A DNA stretch of 7,403 nt from Pseudomonadota bacterium (GTDB lineage: Bacteria > Pseudomonadota > Gammaproteobacteria > JAKAQQ01), in the NCBI GenBank assembly GCA_021852325.1, contig JAJZNM010000139.1, positions 1-7,403 on the forward strand. Reading direction: 5' to 3'. Shown here one piece after another: positions 5,997 through 7,403 of the stretch; the first letter of the stretch is position 1; every line of letters begins with the position of its first letter. The notes under the pieces were generated by a model. It had not been told where the DNA came from and did not search any database. It saw nothing but the letters and a program-made list of their open reading frames with translations. The position numbers and the translations under genes were made by a program.

Positions 5997-7403
5997 TCAG
6001 CGCCCCGTCTGCTTCCGGTAGGCGTCGAGGACGCGACGGAGACCGGATGCAACATCCGGGCTGTATTCACCCCGTTCATTGATCCGCGCAAACAGCGCGG
6101 GGTCCTCTGAACGGAAAAAATCATGGAGCGCGGACTCGAACTCGCCGATGGCCGGAACCTCGAGACCATCAAGATCCCCCTCGTTCACGGCAAAAAGCGA
6201 GATGGCCATCTCCGCGATCGAAAGCGGGCTGTACTGCTTCTGCTTCATGAGCTCGGTCACCCGCCGGCCCCGCTCGAGCTGTCGCCGCGTGACTTCATCG
6301 AGTTCGGAGGCGAACTGGGAGAAGGCGGCCAGTTCGCGGTATTGGGCGAGCGCGAACCGCACCCCTCCACCCAGTTTCTTGATGATCGGAGTCTGGGCCG
6401 CTCCGCCCACGCGGGAGACCGAGAGCCCGGCATTGATGGCTGGGCGGATACCGGCGTTGAACAGGTCATTTTCGAGGTAGATCTGCCCGTCGGTGATGGA
6501 AATGACGTTGGTCGGGATGAAGGCCGACACATCACCCGCCTGGGTCTCGATGATGGGAAGCGCAGTGAGCGAGCCGGTCCGGCCGTGGACGGCCCCACCG
6601 GTTCTCCGGCTGACCTCCTCTGCGTTGAGGCGTGCCGCACGCTCGAGTAGACGGGAGTGGAGATAGAACACGTCGCCGGGATAGGCTTCCCGGCCCGGCG
6701 GCCGACGCAAGAGGAGCGAGATCTGCCGGTACGCCCACGCATGCTTCGTCAGATCGTCATAAATGATCAGGGCATCCTCGCCGCGATCCCGGAAATATTC
6801 ACCCATGGCGCAACCGGCATAGGGGGCGATGAACTGGAGCGCGGCGGTTTCCGCTGCCGTCGCGGCCACCACGATCGTGCGTTTCAGGACATCGTGCTCC
6901 TCGAGCTTACGCACGACCTGGGCCACACTCGAAGACTTCTGCCCGATCGCCACATAGATGCAATGGAGGTCAGTCTCCTTCTGGTTGATGATGGCGTCGA
7001 TCGCGAGCGCTGTCTTCCCGGTCTGGCGGTCTCCGATGATGAGTTCGCGCTGCCCGCGCCCAATCGGGACCATGGCATCGATCGCCTTGAGCCCGGTCTG
7101 GACCGGCTGGGAAACGGACTGGCGTGCGATCACCCCCGGGGCCACTTTTTCGATCGGCGCGGTCTCGGTCGTGCCCAGTACTCCACCGCCATCCAACGGT
7201 TGTCCCAAGGGGTTCACGACGCGGCCGAGGAGCTCGGGCCCGATCGGGACCTCGAGGATACGGCCGGTCGCCTTGACCTCGTCGCCCTCCTCGATGCCGG
7301 TGTAGTCGCCGAGGATGATAATGCCCACCGAGTCCTCCGAGAGGTTGAAGGCCATGCCCATCACCCCGTTGGAGAACTCGACCAGCTCGCTGGCCATCAC
7401 CTC
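5997..7403 (-). CDS. atpA: F-type ATP synthase alpha subunit, AtpA (N-terminus cut off by window edge)
   Basis: Alpha alternates with beta in the F1 ring, binds non-catalytic nucleotide and supplies the arginine finger to the catalytic sites. The window holds the last 468 residues; against E. coli AtpA (513) about 45 N-terminal residues lie beyond the right edge. The first codons read Glu-Val-Met and are internal, so there is no start codon here. Visible in fragment numbering: the end of the N-terminal barrel (1-50), TGRILEVP (46-53), the P-loop GDRQTGKT (124-131), GEYFRDRGEDALIIYDDL (201-218), LLLRRPPGREA (230-240), TQAGDVSAF (287-295), SVSRVGGAAQ (328-337) with the conserved arginine 331, and the C-terminal helical domain with QYRELAAFSQFAS (354-366). 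The gene ends in TGA 5 bp before atpG. Nothing in the visible part suggests damage; the truncation is only the window boundary. Confidence 0.97.
   Translation of the reverse strand, partial: EVMASELVEFSNGVMGMAFNLSEDSVGIIILGDYTGIEEGDEVKATGRILEVPIGPELLGRVVNPLGQPLDGGGVLGTTETAPIEKVAPGVIARQSVSQPVQTGLKAIDAMVPIGRGQRELIIGDRQTGKTALAIDAIINQKETDLHCIYVAIGQKSSSVAQVVRKLEEHDVLKRTIVVAATAAETAALQFIAPYAGCAMGEYFRDRGEDALIIYDDLTKHAWAYRQISLLLRRPPGREAYPGDVFYLHSRLLERAARLNAEEVSRRTGGAVHGRTGSLTALPIIETQAGDVSAFIPTNVISITDGQIYLENDLFNAGIRPAINAGLSVSRVGGAAQTPIIKKLGGGVRFALAQYRELAAFSQFASELDEVTRRQLERGRRVTELMKQKQYSPLSIAEMAISLFAVNEGDLDGLEVPAIGEFESALHDFFRSEDPALFARINERGEYSPDVASGLRRVLDAYRKQTGR

Overview
This window is an ordinary, tightly packed core-metabolism operon, all on the minus strand. 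Read in the direction of transcription (right to left) it contains atpA (5' end cut off by the window edge), atpG, atpD, atpC, glmU and glmS. The first four encode the alpha, gamma, beta and epsilon subunits of the F1 part of the F-type ATP synthase. The last two encode the enzymes that make UDP-N-acetylglucosamine from fructose-6-phosphate. No mobile element, CRISPR array, RNA gene or unrecognised gene is visible.

The organism is most likely a GC-rich proteobacterium (about 60-63% GC by eye). All six proteins are close to the E. coli versions in length and motifs: gamma has 287 residues, beta 458, epsilon 141, GlmU 460 and GlmS 616. The order atpAGDC followed directly by glmU-glmS is the arrangement of many Gammaproteobacteria, of Acidithiobacillia and of some sulphur-oxidising Betaproteobacteria. 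I cannot place it more finely from the sequence alone.

Layout: atpA 7403-5997 (incomplete), 5 bp gap, atpG 5991-5128, 37 bp gap, atpD 5090-3714, 6 bp gap, atpC 3707-3282, 37 bp gap, glmU 3244-1862, 5 bp gap, glmS 1856-6, then 5 bp to the window edge. No gap is large enough for a normal promoter or riboswitch and none holds a convincing intrinsic terminator, so the six genes are probably one transcript. The upstream F0 genes (atpB, E, F, H) would lie to the right of the window.

The F1 subunits build the catalytic head of ATP synthase on the cytoplasmic face of the inner membrane. GlmS (glutamine + fructose-6-P to glucosamine-6-P) and GlmU (acetylation and uridylylation of glucosamine-1-P) bracket the hexosamine pathway to UDP-GlcNAc, which feeds peptidoglycan and lipopolysaccharide. 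GlmM, the mutase between them, is not in the window.

Points worth a second look are modest: a conserved glmS 3' end that should act as the Tn7-type attachment recognition site, with the insertion point just outside the window; a strong excess of GATC tetranucleotides; three consecutive in-frame TGA codons ending atpG; GTG starts for atpC and glmS; and very long antisense reading frames that codon use explains. I found no undescribed biological system here.
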